A stretch of DNA of 64,000 bases from Methylotenera sp. (GCA_021732365.1 JAKFVD010000016.1:271423-335422), one strand, 5' to 3'. Positions 17,264 through 27,395 are shown, counted from the stretch's first letter. Notes: generated from the letters alone by a model not told the origin. Numbers and translations: made by a program.

Positions 17264-18469
17264 TTAAAGCTTCATTTTACTAAATGAATCGTACACCGGG
17301 CCCAGCACAGAAACCATAATAAACGCCAATATTAAGCCCAAAATAACCGTTAAGGCTGGCTCTAATAATTTCAGCATTTTCTGCATCAGCTCGTTTACAT
17401 CTCTATCGTAAAAATAACTAATATTCAGCAGTGATTTATCTAGCGCACCTGTGCTTTCGCCCACTTTAATCATACGCACCACCAATGGCGGAAACAATCC
17501 TGCATTATGAAAACTTTCCGACATGCTATCGCCCGCGTTAATCTGAGCATGCGCGCGACTTAACGCATCGGCAATGACACGGTTACCCACAATTTTTTCG
17601 CAAGTTTTAATAGCCTGCAAAATAGGAATACCTGTTTGATACATTAACGCAAAATACCGCGCAAAACGCGCCATGATAATTTTATGCAAAATATCGCCAG
17701 TTAACGGCAATTTTAATTTGAGATAATCAAACCGATAACGCGCCTCTGCACTTTGCTTTACATAAGCCACTGCACCTGCAGCCAACACTAGCGGCACGGT
17801 GATAATCAGCCACCAATAATTCACGAATGCATCTGAAATAAAAATTAAAATACGCGTATTAAGCGGTAACTCTTGGCCAAGACTATTTAAAAATTTCACC
17901 ATTTCTGGCACTAAATACACCATTAAAAAGGTGACCGCCGCCAATACCACCACCAACACAAATAGCGGATATGCTAATAATTTTTTAGTTTGACTCAGTA
18001 GCTCATCTTGCCATTTCAATGTATTGGATAAATTATCAAATACAGCAGGCAATTGCCCCGTTTGCTCACCAGCACCAACCAAATTCACAAATACTTCATC
18101 AAATACATCTGGGTGTTCGGCCAATGCTTGGCTGAGCATTTTACCGCCCTCTACTTCACCCGCAATCGCACCCAACACTTTTTGAAAATACAGGTTTTGC
18201 GTGCTTTCGCGCAAATCATTTAAACCTTCTAAAATTGGCACACCTGCGCTGGTTAACTGCTCTAGCTGAAAGCAAAACATCACCAAATCGCGATTACTGA
18301 CTCTATTTTTTGCAAAGGTATTGCTGGATTTAGTGCTAGATCTAAATGTGATTAAGTCTAAGCCCATACGCTCTAGGCGTAGCTCTAAATCAACCTCGTT
18401 CTGCGCGTCAATTTGGCCTTGTGCATGGCGTCCAGTTTGATCGATTGCTTTGTAATTAAAAGTGGCCAC
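17264..18469 (-). CDS. mshG: Type II secretion/pilus inner-membrane platform protein (MshG/GspF)
   Basis: The 401-residue protein has the duplicated GspF domain (about 65-190 and 270-395). Three membrane helices are visible near 165-190, 220-240 and 370-395. Hallmarks are FCFQLEQLTSAGVPILEGL and ARFARYFALMYQTGIPILQA with matching second-repeat motifs. It is the platform around which the pilus is polymerised, driven by the adjacent MshE ATPase. The gene starts 9 bp after mshE. Confidence 0.93.
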   Translation of the reverse strand: MATFNYKAIDQTGRHAQGQIDAQNEVDLELRLERMGLDLITFRSSTKSSNTFAKNRVSNRDLVMFCFQLEQLTSAGVPILEGLNDLRESTQNLYFQKVLGAIAGEVEGGKMLSQALAEHPDVFDEVFVNLVGAGEQTGQLPAVFDNLSNTLKWQDELLSQTKKLLAYPLFVLVVVLAAVTFLMVYLVPEMVKFLNSLGQELPLNTRILIFISDAFVNYWWLIITVPLVLAAGAVAYVKQSAEARYRFDYLKLKLPLTGDILHKIIMARFARYFALMYQTGIPILQAIKTCEKIVGNRVIADALSRAHAQINAGDSMSESFHNAGLFPPLVVRMIKVGESTGALDKSLLNISYFYDRDVNELMQKMLKLLEPALTVILGLILAFIMVSVLGPVYDSFSKMKL

Positions 18470-18478
18470 AATTCAATG

Positions 18479-20185
18479 CTATTGAGATAGGCGTGAAGTT
18501 AAATCAATGACGCGCATCACCTCATCAATGCTGGTGTAGCCTTCTAAAATGCGGCGCACGCCATCGTCTGCCAGCGTAGTAAAGCCTTTATCTAAGGCCA
18601 TTTTTCGCAGCTCATCCAAGTGCGCGCGGCGCGCAATCAGCGAATCCATATCGCTATCAATACGCAGTAGTTCTAATATCGCCATACGTCCGCGATACCC
18701 TGTTTGATTACAACGCTTGCAACCTTTATGCTTATAAATTTGAATCGCTTCGTTACGCTTAACGCCCAAAATTTTGCGTTCTTCGTCCGATGGCTTAACA
18801 GGCTCTTTGCATTGTGGGCACAGCACACGCACTAAGCGCTGCGCTACCACACCAATAATATTGCCTGCCATAATGTCGGGTGAGATACCAATGTCGGTTA
18901 AGCGTGGAAATGCACCCAATGCGGAGTTAGTGTGTAAGGTACTAAATACTTGGTGGCCTGTCATCGCGGCGCGGAAAGCCATGGTGGCAGTGTCTTGATC
19001 GCGAATTTCGCCCACTAAAATAATGTCAGGGTCTTGCCGCATAATCGAGCGAATACCGTTGGCAAAGTCCACTTTATTCACTTCAGCGACTGAAGTTTGC
19101 CGCATCATGGTCACTGGATACTCCACTGGGTCTTCCAGCGTCATGATGTTCACAGTTTCATCATTTAAGTGAGATAACAGTGAATAAAGTGTTGTGGTTT
19201 TACCGCTACCCGTTGGACCTGTCACCACCAAAATGCCTTCTGGTCGCGTCATCATCAGCTTTAATTGCGCCAAAGTGCTAGTACGCAAACCCATTCGCTC
19301 TAGCGGAATAATCGATTTTTCGCGATCCAACACACGCAAAACGATATTTTCGCCATGAATAGTCGGGTGTGTAGACACCCTGAAATCAATCGGGCGGCCG
19401 CATAAATTCATGTTCAAACGGCCATCCTGTGGTGAGCGTGTTTCGGCAATATCCATACCACTTATTACCTTTAGCCGTACCGCAATGCCTGGCCAATAAC
19501 TTTTATGAATACTGCGTACTTGCTGCAAAACACCATCGATACGGTATCGAATGCGTAAAAAAGCATATTCAGGCTCAAAGTGAATGTCCGATGCCGCGCG
19601 TTTTACCGCATCCATTAATAGCGCGCCAACTAATCGCACCACTGGCTGCGTATACTCATCACCATCAGCGGTTAAACTTTGATAATCAATTTCGCCAGTT
19701 TCAATCTCGCGCAAAATGCCATCAACTGAAAGCTCGTAACCGTAAAATTGGTCAATATGCTCTTCTAATTGCGCTTCTGCTGCCATTACAGGCTTGAGCT
19801 GGATTTGCCCACCCAGCATGGCGCGCAATTGGTCTAGCGCCACCACATTAAACATATCCGCCATTGCCACAATCATGGTTTTGGTAATGTCTTCATAAGC
19901 CACTGGCAACAAATGATAACGCCGCGAAAAGTCCTCTGGCACCATTCTTAAGGCATCGTTATCCGCAACTACGGTGCTTAAATCGATACTTTCTTGGCCA
20001 ATGGTGTGCGCAACCAAATCGCGCACCATGCTTTCTGATACGAATCCTAAGCGCACCAATTGGCGACCTAGCGGGATATTGTTTTGCTCTTGCTCAATCA
20101 AAGCAATGCGCAACTGGTCTTGACTAATCAAGCCCTGTTGCATCATTAACTCGCCTAAGCGTAATTTACGTCGCTGTTCTGCCAT
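18479..20185 (-). CDS. mshE: Pilus assembly ATPase (MshE/GspE)
   Basis: The 568-residue ATPase has the N-terminal T2SSE/MshEN domain (residues 1-160, with LGELMMQQGLISQDQL and the paired LGRQLVRLGFVSE; MshEN domains bind c-di-GMP in Vibrio). The motor domain has Walker A GPTGSGKT near 322, Walker B IILVGEIRDQDTA near 385 and the tetracysteine zinc motif CPQC ... CKRC near 455-493. It powers pilus extension. The c-di-GMP idea follows from the family and has not been tested on this sequence. No PilT-like retraction ATPase lies in the window. Confidence 0.93.
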   Translation of the reverse strand: MAEQRRKLRLGELMMQQGLISQDQLRIALIEQEQNNIPLGRQLVRLGFVSESMVRDLVAHTIGQESIDLSTVVADNDALRMVPEDFSRRYHLLPVAYEDITKTMIVAMADMFNVVALDQLRAMLGGQIQLKPVMAAEAQLEEHIDQFYGYELSVDGILREIETGEIDYQSLTADGDEYTQPVVRLVGALLMDAVKRAASDIHFEPEYAFLRIRYRIDGVLQQVRSIHKSYWPGIAVRLKVISGMDIAETRSPQDGRLNMNLCGRPIDFRVSTHPTIHGENIVLRVLDREKSIIPLERMGLRTSTLAQLKLMMTRPEGILVVTGPTGSGKTTTLYSLLSHLNDETVNIMTLEDPVEYPVTMMRQTSVAEVNKVDFANGIRSIMRQDPDIILVGEIRDQDTATMAFRAAMTGHQVFSTLHTNSALGAFPRLTDIGISPDIMAGNIIGVVAQRLVRVLCPQCKEPVKPSDEERKILGVKRNEAIQIYKHKGCKRCNQTGYRGRMAILELLRIDSDMDSLIARRAHLDELRKMALDKGFTTLADDGVRRILEGYTSIDEVMRVIDLTSRLSQ

Positions 20186-20245
20186 ATGTTAAATTTGAAC
20201 CATTATTTTTGAATCGTTATTATTAATATTGTTGTCATTTTATAT

Positions 20246-21691
20246 TTATTGAATAGCCGTAATTCTTGCTTCTAAAGCTACTTTATCAATTTTAGAAGCA
20301 GTTGACTGACTTAACTGCAACGCGCGTTGATAATACGGAAGTGCCAATTTAGGTTTTCCTAACTGATCCAAACTCACACCCAAGTTAAATGCATTATCTG
20401 CGCTGGCATTTAATCGATATGCATCAAAATAAGCTTGTTGCGCGGCTGACCATTGATTTAAATCTGCATAAAAATTACCTAATGTTGCATGCAAGTTTGC
20501 ATCATCAGGTTGCTTTGCCAGCATATTTTTAATGCGGCTTTCATTACTTGCCACATCGTTTTGCGGCTGACTATCTAATATAGCACTCGTTGCCAGCGCA
20601 TTTCTAGGCTCCACTTCTAACACTTTTGCATACCAGCCATTGGCATCAGCCACGCGGCCTTGCCTTTGTGCTATTGCGCCTAAACCCATTAACGCATCTA
20701 CATTACGCAAATCGCGCTGTAAAACTTGCCTATAAAGTTTGCTTGCAACGGCATCGTTACCCACGTTATACGCATTAAAAGCATCCATCAAAATGGGGTT
20801 AACGCCTAACTCTGGCTTGGTTTTGGAAACTTGAATAGACGCACTTTTAGAAGCAATTTCTTCAACTTCGACCACTTTAGATGCATTTTGTTTAGGCTGG
20901 CTAGCTGAGCTGAACTGACTAGATTGAACTTTAGCCGTTTTTTCAGCCACCATCTCATCTAGCATCACCTCATTTTCGGTCAAACTTTCATTGTTGAATA
21001 CTTGCGCGTTTTGTTTTTTATTACCGGGCTTTACTGTTTGTATAAGTGTTTCAGTTTCTGCAAAGGTAATCGGTGCAGATTGCTTTTCAGCCACAGAATC
21101 TGCAATTGACTGTGCAGATAACGCCTCTGCATTAACTGGCGGCAGCGATACTAAAGCAGGTTCTGAGTTTGCTGGTAACGGCTCTGGCAATATTGCAGCA
21201 GGCTTTGCCACTATAAAATCTGGCTCTTTATCCATAAATAAATAAAAATAAGCAGCAACCGCCAGTAAAGCGCACAAACCAACACCCGCAATTAATGCCA
21301 GAATTGTATTGCGATTATTAGATTCAATCCGTTTAGCTGCAAATACATTGGCTGCGCTTTTTGCAGAGGCTTTGCTTGTCGCAGAAGTTTTGCTTGCAGC
21401 TAATTCATTGAGCTTAAATGTGCTGGTAATCGAAAATATATCGGCGTTGTTTTCTGCACTGCTGCTAACAGGTTGAGCACTTTTATTTGAAACTGGCGAC
21501 AATTCCATTTCAAGCGCATTTGCCGCCGCCAATTTTGCTGATGCAACATTAGCAGGCACCACATCCGCTTCTAAAGTCAGCTGATTATCTGCTGGCAAGT
21601 CTTCAAGCTTAACCTGCTCAGGTTGCGCCACTTTAGCCGTTTGGGCTTTGGCCTCTTGGGCTTTATCTAATGCTTTAATCAGTAAACTCAT
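20246..21691 (-). CDS. TPR protein of the MSHA locus (MshN-like)
   Basis: The 481-residue protein has an Ala/Ser-rich cytoplasmic N-terminus, a single membrane helix around 128-150 (TILALIAGVGLCALLAVAAYFYLFM is the region; positions by eye), a long low-complexity linker and at least four tetratricopeptide repeats from about residue 310 (ALMGLGAIAQRQGRVADANGWYAKVLEVEP; NLHATLGNFYADLNQWSAAQQAY; AFNLGVSLDQLGKPKLALPYYQRAL). The order L-N-E matches MSHA loci, where MshN has this architecture. The TPRs likely act as a periplasmic adaptor. Confidence 0.8.
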   Translation of the reverse strand: MSLLIKALDKAQEAKAQTAKVAQPEQVKLEDLPADNQLTLEADVVPANVASAKLAAANALEMELSPVSNKSAQPVSSSAENNADIFSITSTFKLNELAASKTSATSKASAKSAANVFAAKRIESNNRNTILALIAGVGLCALLAVAAYFYLFMDKEPDFIVAKPAAILPEPLPANSEPALVSLPPVNAEALSAQSIADSVAEKQSAPITFAETETLIQTVKPGNKKQNAQVFNNESLTENEVMLDEMVAEKTAKVQSSQFSSASQPKQNASKVVEVEEIASKSASIQVSKTKPELGVNPILMDAFNAYNVGNDAVASKLYRQVLQRDLRNVDALMGLGAIAQRQGRVADANGWYAKVLEVEPRNALATSAILDSQPQNDVASNESRIKNMLAKQPDDANLHATLGNFYADLNQWSAAQQAYFDAYRLNASADNAFNLGVSLDQLGKPKLALPYYQRALQLSQSTASKIDKVALEARITAIQ

Positions 21692-21732
21692 TGATTAATC
21701 TACCTGCAAATGTGGCGCAAACATCCCACAAA

Positions 21733-23631
21733 TCAATTCGCTTCTTCAAGTACGTTTTGTAATTGTTGTGCTGGTAGATATTGTTTATAGCTTTGCAATT
21801 CATCACTTTCTAAGCTGGCATTAGTGATAACCGTTGGGCGTAAAAAAATGACTAATTCAGTTTTACGGTTTGCGTCATTTTTACCAGTAAATACTTTGCC
21901 TACACCAGGAATATCCGATAAGCCAGGTACTTTATCGGTGTTCTTAAATATCTCATCCTGCATTAAGCCGCCCAAGATTGCGGTATTTCCACTTTTAAGT
22001 TGCAACAATGATTCCATCTCTCGCACTTGAATCACGGGCACAAAGCTTTGCACACTTCTCACGCCAGTCACAGGGTCTCTAAACGCTGGATTGGGGTCTT
22101 CTACCCTATCAACTTGACGCGAAATGGTAGGGCGAACGTTGACATTTACATCACCTCCCTCATTAATTTGTGGCGTTACACTCATTACTACGCCCACTGG
22201 CACTGTATTGGGCGTGGTAGTAAAAGATTGTAAATTTTGCGCACCGTTGCCATTTGACTGTGAAATTTGCGCTTGCACTGTGAAATACACCAAGTTATCC
22301 ACTACCTTAAGCACCGCTGTTTGGTTATTTAGCACCATTAATTTAGGGCTAGATAATACTTTTGTATCACCAAACTGTTTAAGCAAAGTAATAGAAGTCG
22401 CAATATTGCCAATTCTGCTTACTGGGTTTAAATAGCCCGCCACAAAACCAGCTGTGGTTGCCACGCCTAGCGCATTGCTGCCAGCCCCGGTAAGTGAGCC
22501 ATTGGCACCAAAAGTTGTATCTGGGCCTAACGTTTGTTGAAATTGAAAACCACTATTGCTTAAACTATTATTTAAACGACTCCAATCAATGCCCGCCTGA
22601 AAACTATCGCTCAAGCGAACTTCAACAATAGTTGCCTCAATCAACACTTGGCGTCTTGCACTTCCCATTACTTTATCAATAAATTCCTGTACTTTTTCAT
22701 GCTGCTTGTTAGTTGCACGCACACTAATCACACCTGTTTCCGGATTGGCAATCACATTGGCTGCAAACAGTGTTTTATATTCCGAGCGCTGCTGATTACG
22801 TTCTTCAGTTGCGGCCTTTGCTGCATCTGACAATGCTGTTGTCGTTGCATTCGTGCCAGCAATTTGCGCAGCAGGCTCTGTAGCACTGCCAAAGCGCGTC
22901 ACAATCACTTCTTTATCCGTTTCCGCCAGCAACTCTTTGAGATTGATTATTAACGATTCCCATAGATGGTTTTTAGAAGTGCTATCAACAGATGTGCGCG
23001 AGCTGTTGTTTGCGCCATTGCCCGAAGTACTGGTTGTAGTTGTTGAGCCATTTGCGCCAGTGCTTGCTGCCTGACCTGTACTGGAAATCTCTGCCGCTGC
23101 GCCAATAAAACCTTTGGTATCACGGTTAATATTCACATAATCTACTTTGTAAATACGCAACACTGGCTGGTCTGGCGCAATATACAACACATTTCCGTCC
23201 ATTTTATAGGTTAAGTCTACTTGCTTGGCTAAGCGCTCTAAAATGGCTGGCAAGGTTTGATCCACTGCATTTAAAGTGACACGGCCTTGTATGCTGGGGT
23301 GAATATCAATATTGAGCTTGCTCTCACGCGCAAGCGCAAACAAAATCTCTTTTACAGGCACTTCGTTGACTACTACGCTGTAAGTTTGCGCGTTGGTGGT
23401 GGCTCTGGGCACAGGTAGTTGCGGGTTGCTACGCACGGGTTTTGGTATGGGCGCAGCATTAACGTTATTTTGATTGGCTAATTGACTATTTTGTTGTGTG
23501 GATAAACTGCCATCAATATGGCCTTTTGATGGCGGCACCACAGTCTTGTGCGCGCATCCAGCTATAGCAATACAAATTGCAAATAGCATGCTGAATTTAG
23601 CTTGGTCAATTTTACTGTTTTTATGATGCAC
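21733..23631 (-). CDS. mshL: MSHA-type secretin lipoprotein MshL
   Basis: The start was placed at the GTG at 23629-23631 with AGGGAG ten bases upstream. An ATG 63 bases earlier has no site and would add a poor leader to the lipoprotein signal. The 632-residue product has a lipobox ending IAIAGC, a Pro/Gln-rich linker and an STN/secretin N-domain (VNEVPVKEILFALARESKLNIDIHPSI; only part is listed). A Ser/Thr/Gly/Asn-rich stretch and the C-terminal secretin beta-barrel (VLSSPKLMVLNNQTAVLKV) follow. It forms the outer-membrane channel for the pilus. Confidence 0.9.
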   Translation of the reverse strand: MHHKNSKIDQAKFSMLFAICIAIAGCAHKTVVPPSKGHIDGSLSTQQNSQLANQNNVNAAPIPKPVRSNPQLPVPRATTNAQTYSVVVNEVPVKEILFALARESKLNIDIHPSIQGRVTLNAVDQTLPAILERLAKQVDLTYKMDGNVLYIAPDQPVLRIYKVDYVNINRDTKGFIGAAAEISSTGQAASTGANGSTTTTSTSGNGANNSSRTSVDSTSKNHLWESLIINLKELLAETDKEVIVTRFGSATEPAAQIAGTNATTTALSDAAKAATEERNQQRSEYKTLFAANVIANPETGVISVRATNKQHEKVQEFIDKVMGSARRQVLIEATIVEVRLSDSFQAGIDWSRLNNSLSNSGFQFQQTLGPDTTFGANGSLTGAGSNALGVATTAGFVAGYLNPVSRIGNIATSITLLKQFGDTKVLSSPKLMVLNNQTAVLKVVDNLVYFTVQAQISQSNGNGAQNLQSFTTTPNTVPVGVVMSVTPQINEGGDVNVNVRPTISRQVDRVEDPNPAFRDPVTGVRSVQSFVPVIQVREMESLLQLKSGNTAILGGLMQDEIFKNTDKVPGLSDIPGVGKVFTGKNDANRKTELVIFLRPTVITNASLESDELQSYKQYLPAQQLQNVLEEAN

Positions 23632-23743
23632 GACGCGCCCACTCCCTAATAACTGCACACATTGTGTTATCGCATAAGCTGCGTTAAATTGCAATATTAA
23701 GCTATTGAATACTTTATAAGTTTTAGTTATAAAACGTGTGTTA

Positions 23744-25141
23744 TCAGAGTGTTTTTTGTGTTTCTTTCAAAACGCCAGCAACTGTACGTAATTGTGGCTG
23801 ATTTTTTTGAATCTCGGCAGGTAGATTTTTTAGTGCTTGCACGGCTTCAAATCGATTAGCAAAACTACCATACAACACAGTTAAAAAAGGCTGCGCGCCA
23901 ATTCCTTTTACTACGGTAGAAGTGCGATAAACATATAAATTATCTAACTCCACCTGCTGACTTAACCGATTTAAATCGTTTAATATTTGCTCATCGCTAT
24001 AACCGCCTAACAATTGAATACTCACAGTTGTTGGCGGTTGATTGGTAAGCCAGATTTCTGTCGCCAACAAGCGGCGATTTAATATTGACGGCTCTGGCGG
24101 CGTTGCAGGCATTGGTGTTTGAACTGGTTGAGAAGGCAATACAGGCCTAACCTTTGCAGTAATTGCTTCAGGCGTAACAATTGTCACTGAGTTTTTTGTT
24201 ACTGGCTGGCTCACTTTTACAGCAGGCTTTTGCAAAGCGATACTCGCCCAGTATCCGCACACTAAACCAATCAACAATAACGCCAGCCATTTTAAAATTT
24301 CAGATGATTGAGGTGTTAACTTTGCTTTTTCTGCGCCAAACTCGCTATCTTTAATCGCCGCGCGCACTTGTTTTTGTGTCACTTGGTAAACGTTATCGGC
24401 AAAAGCGGCTAACAAAGCTTTATCTGCCAAAATATTGACACGCCTAACCAAACCCTGTGCGGATGAAGCGATGCTGTTAATGGCTGATTTTGTGAATAAA
24501 TGCGGACCAAAGTAGCCCGCCGCGCGCAGCCTAAATATCAAATACTCACCAATTTCTTTAGGTTCTAACGGCGCTAAATTAAAGCTATGCGTAATACGCT
24601 CGCGCAATTGGCGAATATGCGTTTGATTCAAATTATCATCCAGCTCAGGCTGGCCAAAAAGCACAATTTGCAGTAATTTATCGTGATTAGTTTCTAAATT
24701 TGAGAGCAGCCTAATTTCTTCCAAGGTTGCCAGCGGCATGCCCTGCGCTTCTTCTACAAAAATCACTACTTGCTTACCGGCCGCGTGCCTCGCCAATAAA
24801 TGGCTTTGCAGTACCTGCATCACTTTTAAGCGGTCTGCATTTTTGGGCAGCTTTAATTGCAGCTCAAACGCAATGGCATGCAAAATATCTTCTGGTGCCA
24901 CGCTAGGGTTAGCCAGATAAATACTCTCGATTTTCTCTGGTAACATGGTTTGTAGCATGCGGCATAACATGGTTTTGCCGCTACCCACCTCGCCCACTAC
25001 TTTAATAATACCTTCACCATTTAAAATGGCGTAAATTAAAGCATCCAAAACCGCGCCGCGCTTGCCACCCGTGTAGAAAACTTCGGTATTAGGGGTGATT
25101 TTGAATGGCGGTTCTTTTAAACCAAAATGGGCGTAGTACAT
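23744..25141 (-). CDS. mshM: ExeA/MshM-type AAA ATPase with SPOR-like C-terminus
   Basis: The 465-residue protein starts MYYAHFGLKEPPF, the ExeA/GspA signature, followed by Walker A GEVGSGKT at 50-57, a Walker B IFVEEAQ and the sensor region. One membrane helix lies near 283-303. The periplasmic part is Pro-rich and ends in an alpha/beta segment (VYRTSTVVKGIGAQPFLTVLYGSF) resembling a SPOR peptidoglycan-binding domain in place of the usual ExeA peptidoglycan domain. It likely helps place or open the cell wall for the secretin. It follows the response regulator by 24 bp. Confidence 0.87.
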   Translation of the reverse strand: MYYAHFGLKEPPFKITPNTEVFYTGGKRGAVLDALIYAILNGEGIIKVVGEVGSGKTMLCRMLQTMLPEKIESIYLANPSVAPEDILHAIAFELQLKLPKNADRLKVMQVLQSHLLARHAAGKQVVIFVEEAQGMPLATLEEIRLLSNLETNHDKLLQIVLFGQPELDDNLNQTHIRQLRERITHSFNLAPLEPKEIGEYLIFRLRAAGYFGPHLFTKSAINSIASSAQGLVRRVNILADKALLAAFADNVYQVTQKQVRAAIKDSEFGAEKAKLTPQSSEILKWLALLLIGLVCGYWASIALQKPAVKVSQPVTKNSVTIVTPEAITAKVRPVLPSQPVQTPMPATPPEPSILNRRLLATEIWLTNQPPTTVSIQLLGGYSDEQILNDLNRLSQQVELDNLYVYRTSTVVKGIGAQPFLTVLYGSFANRFEAVQALKNLPAEIQKNQPQLRTVAGVLKETQKTL

Positions 25142-25165
25142 GTTAGAAACAAATCATATTTGCGA

Positions 25166-26599
25166 TTATTTTTCTTCTTGTAATTGAATGCGGCTGTAGA
25201 GTGTTGTGCGGTTAATGCCTAGCATTTTTGCGGCTTGGCTCAAGTTGCCGTGCGTGATTTTCATTGCGGCTTCTACATATGCTTTTTCCCAAGATTTTAA
25301 TACTTGGTCTAAATTAACGTTAGCCTCATTTTGTAAATGTTGCAGCGCGTAACCCGACAAATCACCGCTGTTACTAATTGTTGGACCATCTATTTCATTT
25401 TGGCGCGATAAATCAAGCTCAGCTGAAAGCTGCACTTCATTAACAGTTTGGCCAGCATATTTGGCAATTAAGCGAATAATAATATTGCGCAACTCGCGCA
25501 CATTGCCAGGGAAGTGATAACTTAACCAGCGTGATTGCGCTTTTGTATCTAGCTTAAACGATTGCTGGCCTGTTTCGCGCGCATAAAAGTCATTAAAGTG
25601 CTGCAGCAAAATCAGGCTATCTTCTGCTAAATCACGTAACGGCGGCACTTTAACCGCAAATACACTTAAACGATGATATAAATCTGATCTAAAATTACCT
25701 GCGCGCACTTCTGCACGTAAATCTCTATTGGTAGCCGCCACTACTCGTGCTTTGCTTTTACGCACTTGGGTTTCACCCACGCGCGTATAGTCACCGTTTT
25801 CCAGCACGCGTAATAGTTTGGCCTGCATTTCCAACGGCAATTCGCCAATTTCATCTAAAAAAAGCGTGCCCTCAATGGCGTCTTCAAAATAGCCAGTGTT
25901 AGCATTATTTGCACCTGTAAACGCACCTTTGGCATGTCCAAATAAAATAGATTCTGCCAGCATGGGTGAAATCGCCGCGCAATTAATCGATAAATACGGC
26001 GCTTTTGAACGTTTACTAAAGCGGTGGAAGTTGCTGGCTACGCGCTCTTTACCGCTACCAGATTCGCCTTCAATCAATACAGGAAAAGGCGAATCGGCAA
26101 ATTGACGGATTTGTGTAATCAAGGTTTGCATAGGCAAACTTTCGCCTATCATGCCGCCATTTTTGTCTTCTGCTTTTTCGGTTAGCGCTTGCTCAGTTAA
26201 TTCAACGCTTTGTACTTTTAATGAGTTTAAGAGCAGTTCTTTTAGCTTATCGACATCGCAAGGTTTGGGAATAAAATCCAGCGCGCCTAAAGCCAGTGCA
26301 TGCTTCACATTGACATCATCGCTTTGACCAGAAAGCACATGAATTTTCATGCTGGGCGAATGTGCCAGCAATTCACCAATCATCTTAAAACCTTCATCAG
26401 GCTTATGCTGAGCTGGCGGCAAGCCCAAATCGACCAGAGCCAATGCAGGCGGCTCGTCTAATTGTCTTAGTAAGCTTTTTGCCTGCGCGCGTGAATCGGC
26501 CACGCACACCTCAAAGTGTTTGCTCAGCACATAGTGCAAAGTATCGGTAATGAGCGGGTCATCATCAATAATGATGAGTACAGGGCGCACTTCAGCCAT
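25166..26599 (-). CDS. Sigma-54-dependent response regulator (NtrC family)
   Basis: The 477-residue protein has a receiver domain (acidic IDDDP at 11-15, phospho-acceptor Asp57 in VDLGLPP), a sigma-54 AAA+ domain (GESGSGKE near 178, the sigma-54 contact loop GAFTGA near 225, GTLFLDEIGELPLEMQAKL, GNVRELRNII) and a Fis-type helix-turn-helix at the end (LSQAAKMLGINRTTLYSRI). It should activate sigma-54 promoters when phosphorylated. No histidine kinase is adjacent, so it is an orphan here. It has AAGGAT six bases before the ATG and sits at the head of the pilus cluster. Its own promoter looks sigma-70 type. Confidence 0.93.
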   Translation of the reverse strand: MAEVRPVLIIIDDDPLITDTLHYVLSKHFEVCVADSRAQAKSLLRQLDEPPALALVDLGLPPAQHKPDEGFKMIGELLAHSPSMKIHVLSGQSDDVNVKHALALGALDFIPKPCDVDKLKELLLNSLKVQSVELTEQALTEKAEDKNGGMIGESLPMQTLITQIRQFADSPFPVLIEGESGSGKERVASNFHRFSKRSKAPYLSINCAAISPMLAESILFGHAKGAFTGANNANTGYFEDAIEGTLFLDEIGELPLEMQAKLLRVLENGDYTRVGETQVRKSKARVVAATNRDLRAEVRAGNFRSDLYHRLSVFAVKVPPLRDLAEDSLILLQHFNDFYARETGQQSFKLDTKAQSRWLSYHFPGNVRELRNIIIRLIAKYAGQTVNEVQLSAELDLSRQNEIDGPTISNSGDLSGYALQHLQNEANVNLDQVLKSWEKAYVEAAMKITHGNLSQAAKMLGINRTTLYSRIQLQEEK

Positions 26600-26647
26600 T
26601 GATTTATCCTTATGATTGAAACGTTTGTTGATTTTTTTGTTAAAGAT

Positions 26648-26676
26648 ACTATAACTGTTAAAAAGCGGGCTATCAA
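26648..26676 (-). promoter_or_regulatory. Sigma-70 promoter of the response regulator / pilus cluster
   Basis: On the minus strand TTGATA (26671-26676) and TATAGT (26648-26653) are separated by exactly 17 bases. The predicted start is about 40 bases before the ATG at 26599. No -24/-12 sigma-54 element was seen here, so the activator gene itself appears sigma-70 driven. Confidence 0.6.
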
Positions 26677-26778
26677 CGTTAAGTTTGCAAAACCTATTTA
26701 TGCCGCCCGCAAGTGGTTAAGTCAGTTATATAGCGCGTTTTTTATGCAAGCATAATGAATAAAGCGTGAGCTTTTGAC

Positions 26779-27285
26779 TCATCTTTGATTGGTTATGGCT
26801 CGATTATTTCTAGTTTGATTACTGCGCTGTCGATTGGTACGCGGCCTGTTGAAATCTGGTTTACGTCCATCCCTATAAGCATAAGGCCTAGTGTATCCGA
26901 TAGGATACCCATATCGTGACCCTAATATCCATTGAGGAATAGTTGCCTGTTGTGATTCGTTAACTTGCTGCTCTAGCAGTTCTAATTTTCTTTTTTCAAT
27001 TGCAATTGCTTGCAGCTCTGTAAACTCTTTTTGCTTTTGCTGGCGTTCTAGCTCAACTGCTGCTGCTCTTTCTACAGAAAGCGCATTTGCCCTATCAATG
27101 CGCTCACGCGCTAAAATTTGGTCTTCTATCGGCGCGTCTGGAATATTCTTTAGCTTACGAACTGTATGGCTCAAGCATGGCTCATCTTGATACGTTAATT
27201 TATTGCTGCTGTCTTTACATACAAAAATCTCTGCCTGCGCTTGGCAAGATAGCATTAATATAAACACGATTAGTAATTGCCTCAT
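26779..27285 (-). CDS. Exported DUF4124-type protein with basic C-terminus
   Basis: The start was set at the ATG at 27283-27285, with GGAAG nine bases upstream; longer in-frame starts add an untypical leader. The 168-residue product has a signal peptide (MRQLLIVFILMLSCQAQA) followed by EIFVCKDSSNKLTYQDEPC, the DUF4124 motif with its two cysteines. A helical, probably coiled-coil Glu/Gln/Arg-rich stretch of about 60 residues comes next, and the tail is rich in Arg/Asn/Gln. It was not recognised beyond the domain. It is transcribed alone, directly upstream of the integrated element. Confidence 0.8.
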   Translation of the reverse strand: MRQLLIVFILMLSCQAQAEIFVCKDSSNKLTYQDEPCLSHTVRKLKNIPDAPIEDQILARERIDRANALSVERAAAVELERQQKQKEFTELQAIAIEKRKLELLEQQVNESQQATIPQWILGSRYGYPIGYTRPYAYRDGRKPDFNRPRTNRQRSNQTRNNRAITNQR

Positions 27286-27395
27286 TTTTAGCATCTTCCA
27301 CTTGTTTGTAAGCGCATACATAGAAAAATAAATGGATTAATTATATTACGTGTTTGTCAGCGTTTTAGATGGGGAGTTCGCTAGATTATTTGATT

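Noticed and set aside
26600..26778. A sigma-54 promoter or terminator in the response-regulator leader
   Set aside because: No GG-N10-GC element was found, and the only hairpins (5-6 bp) lack a T run; the sigma-70 promoter explains the gene.
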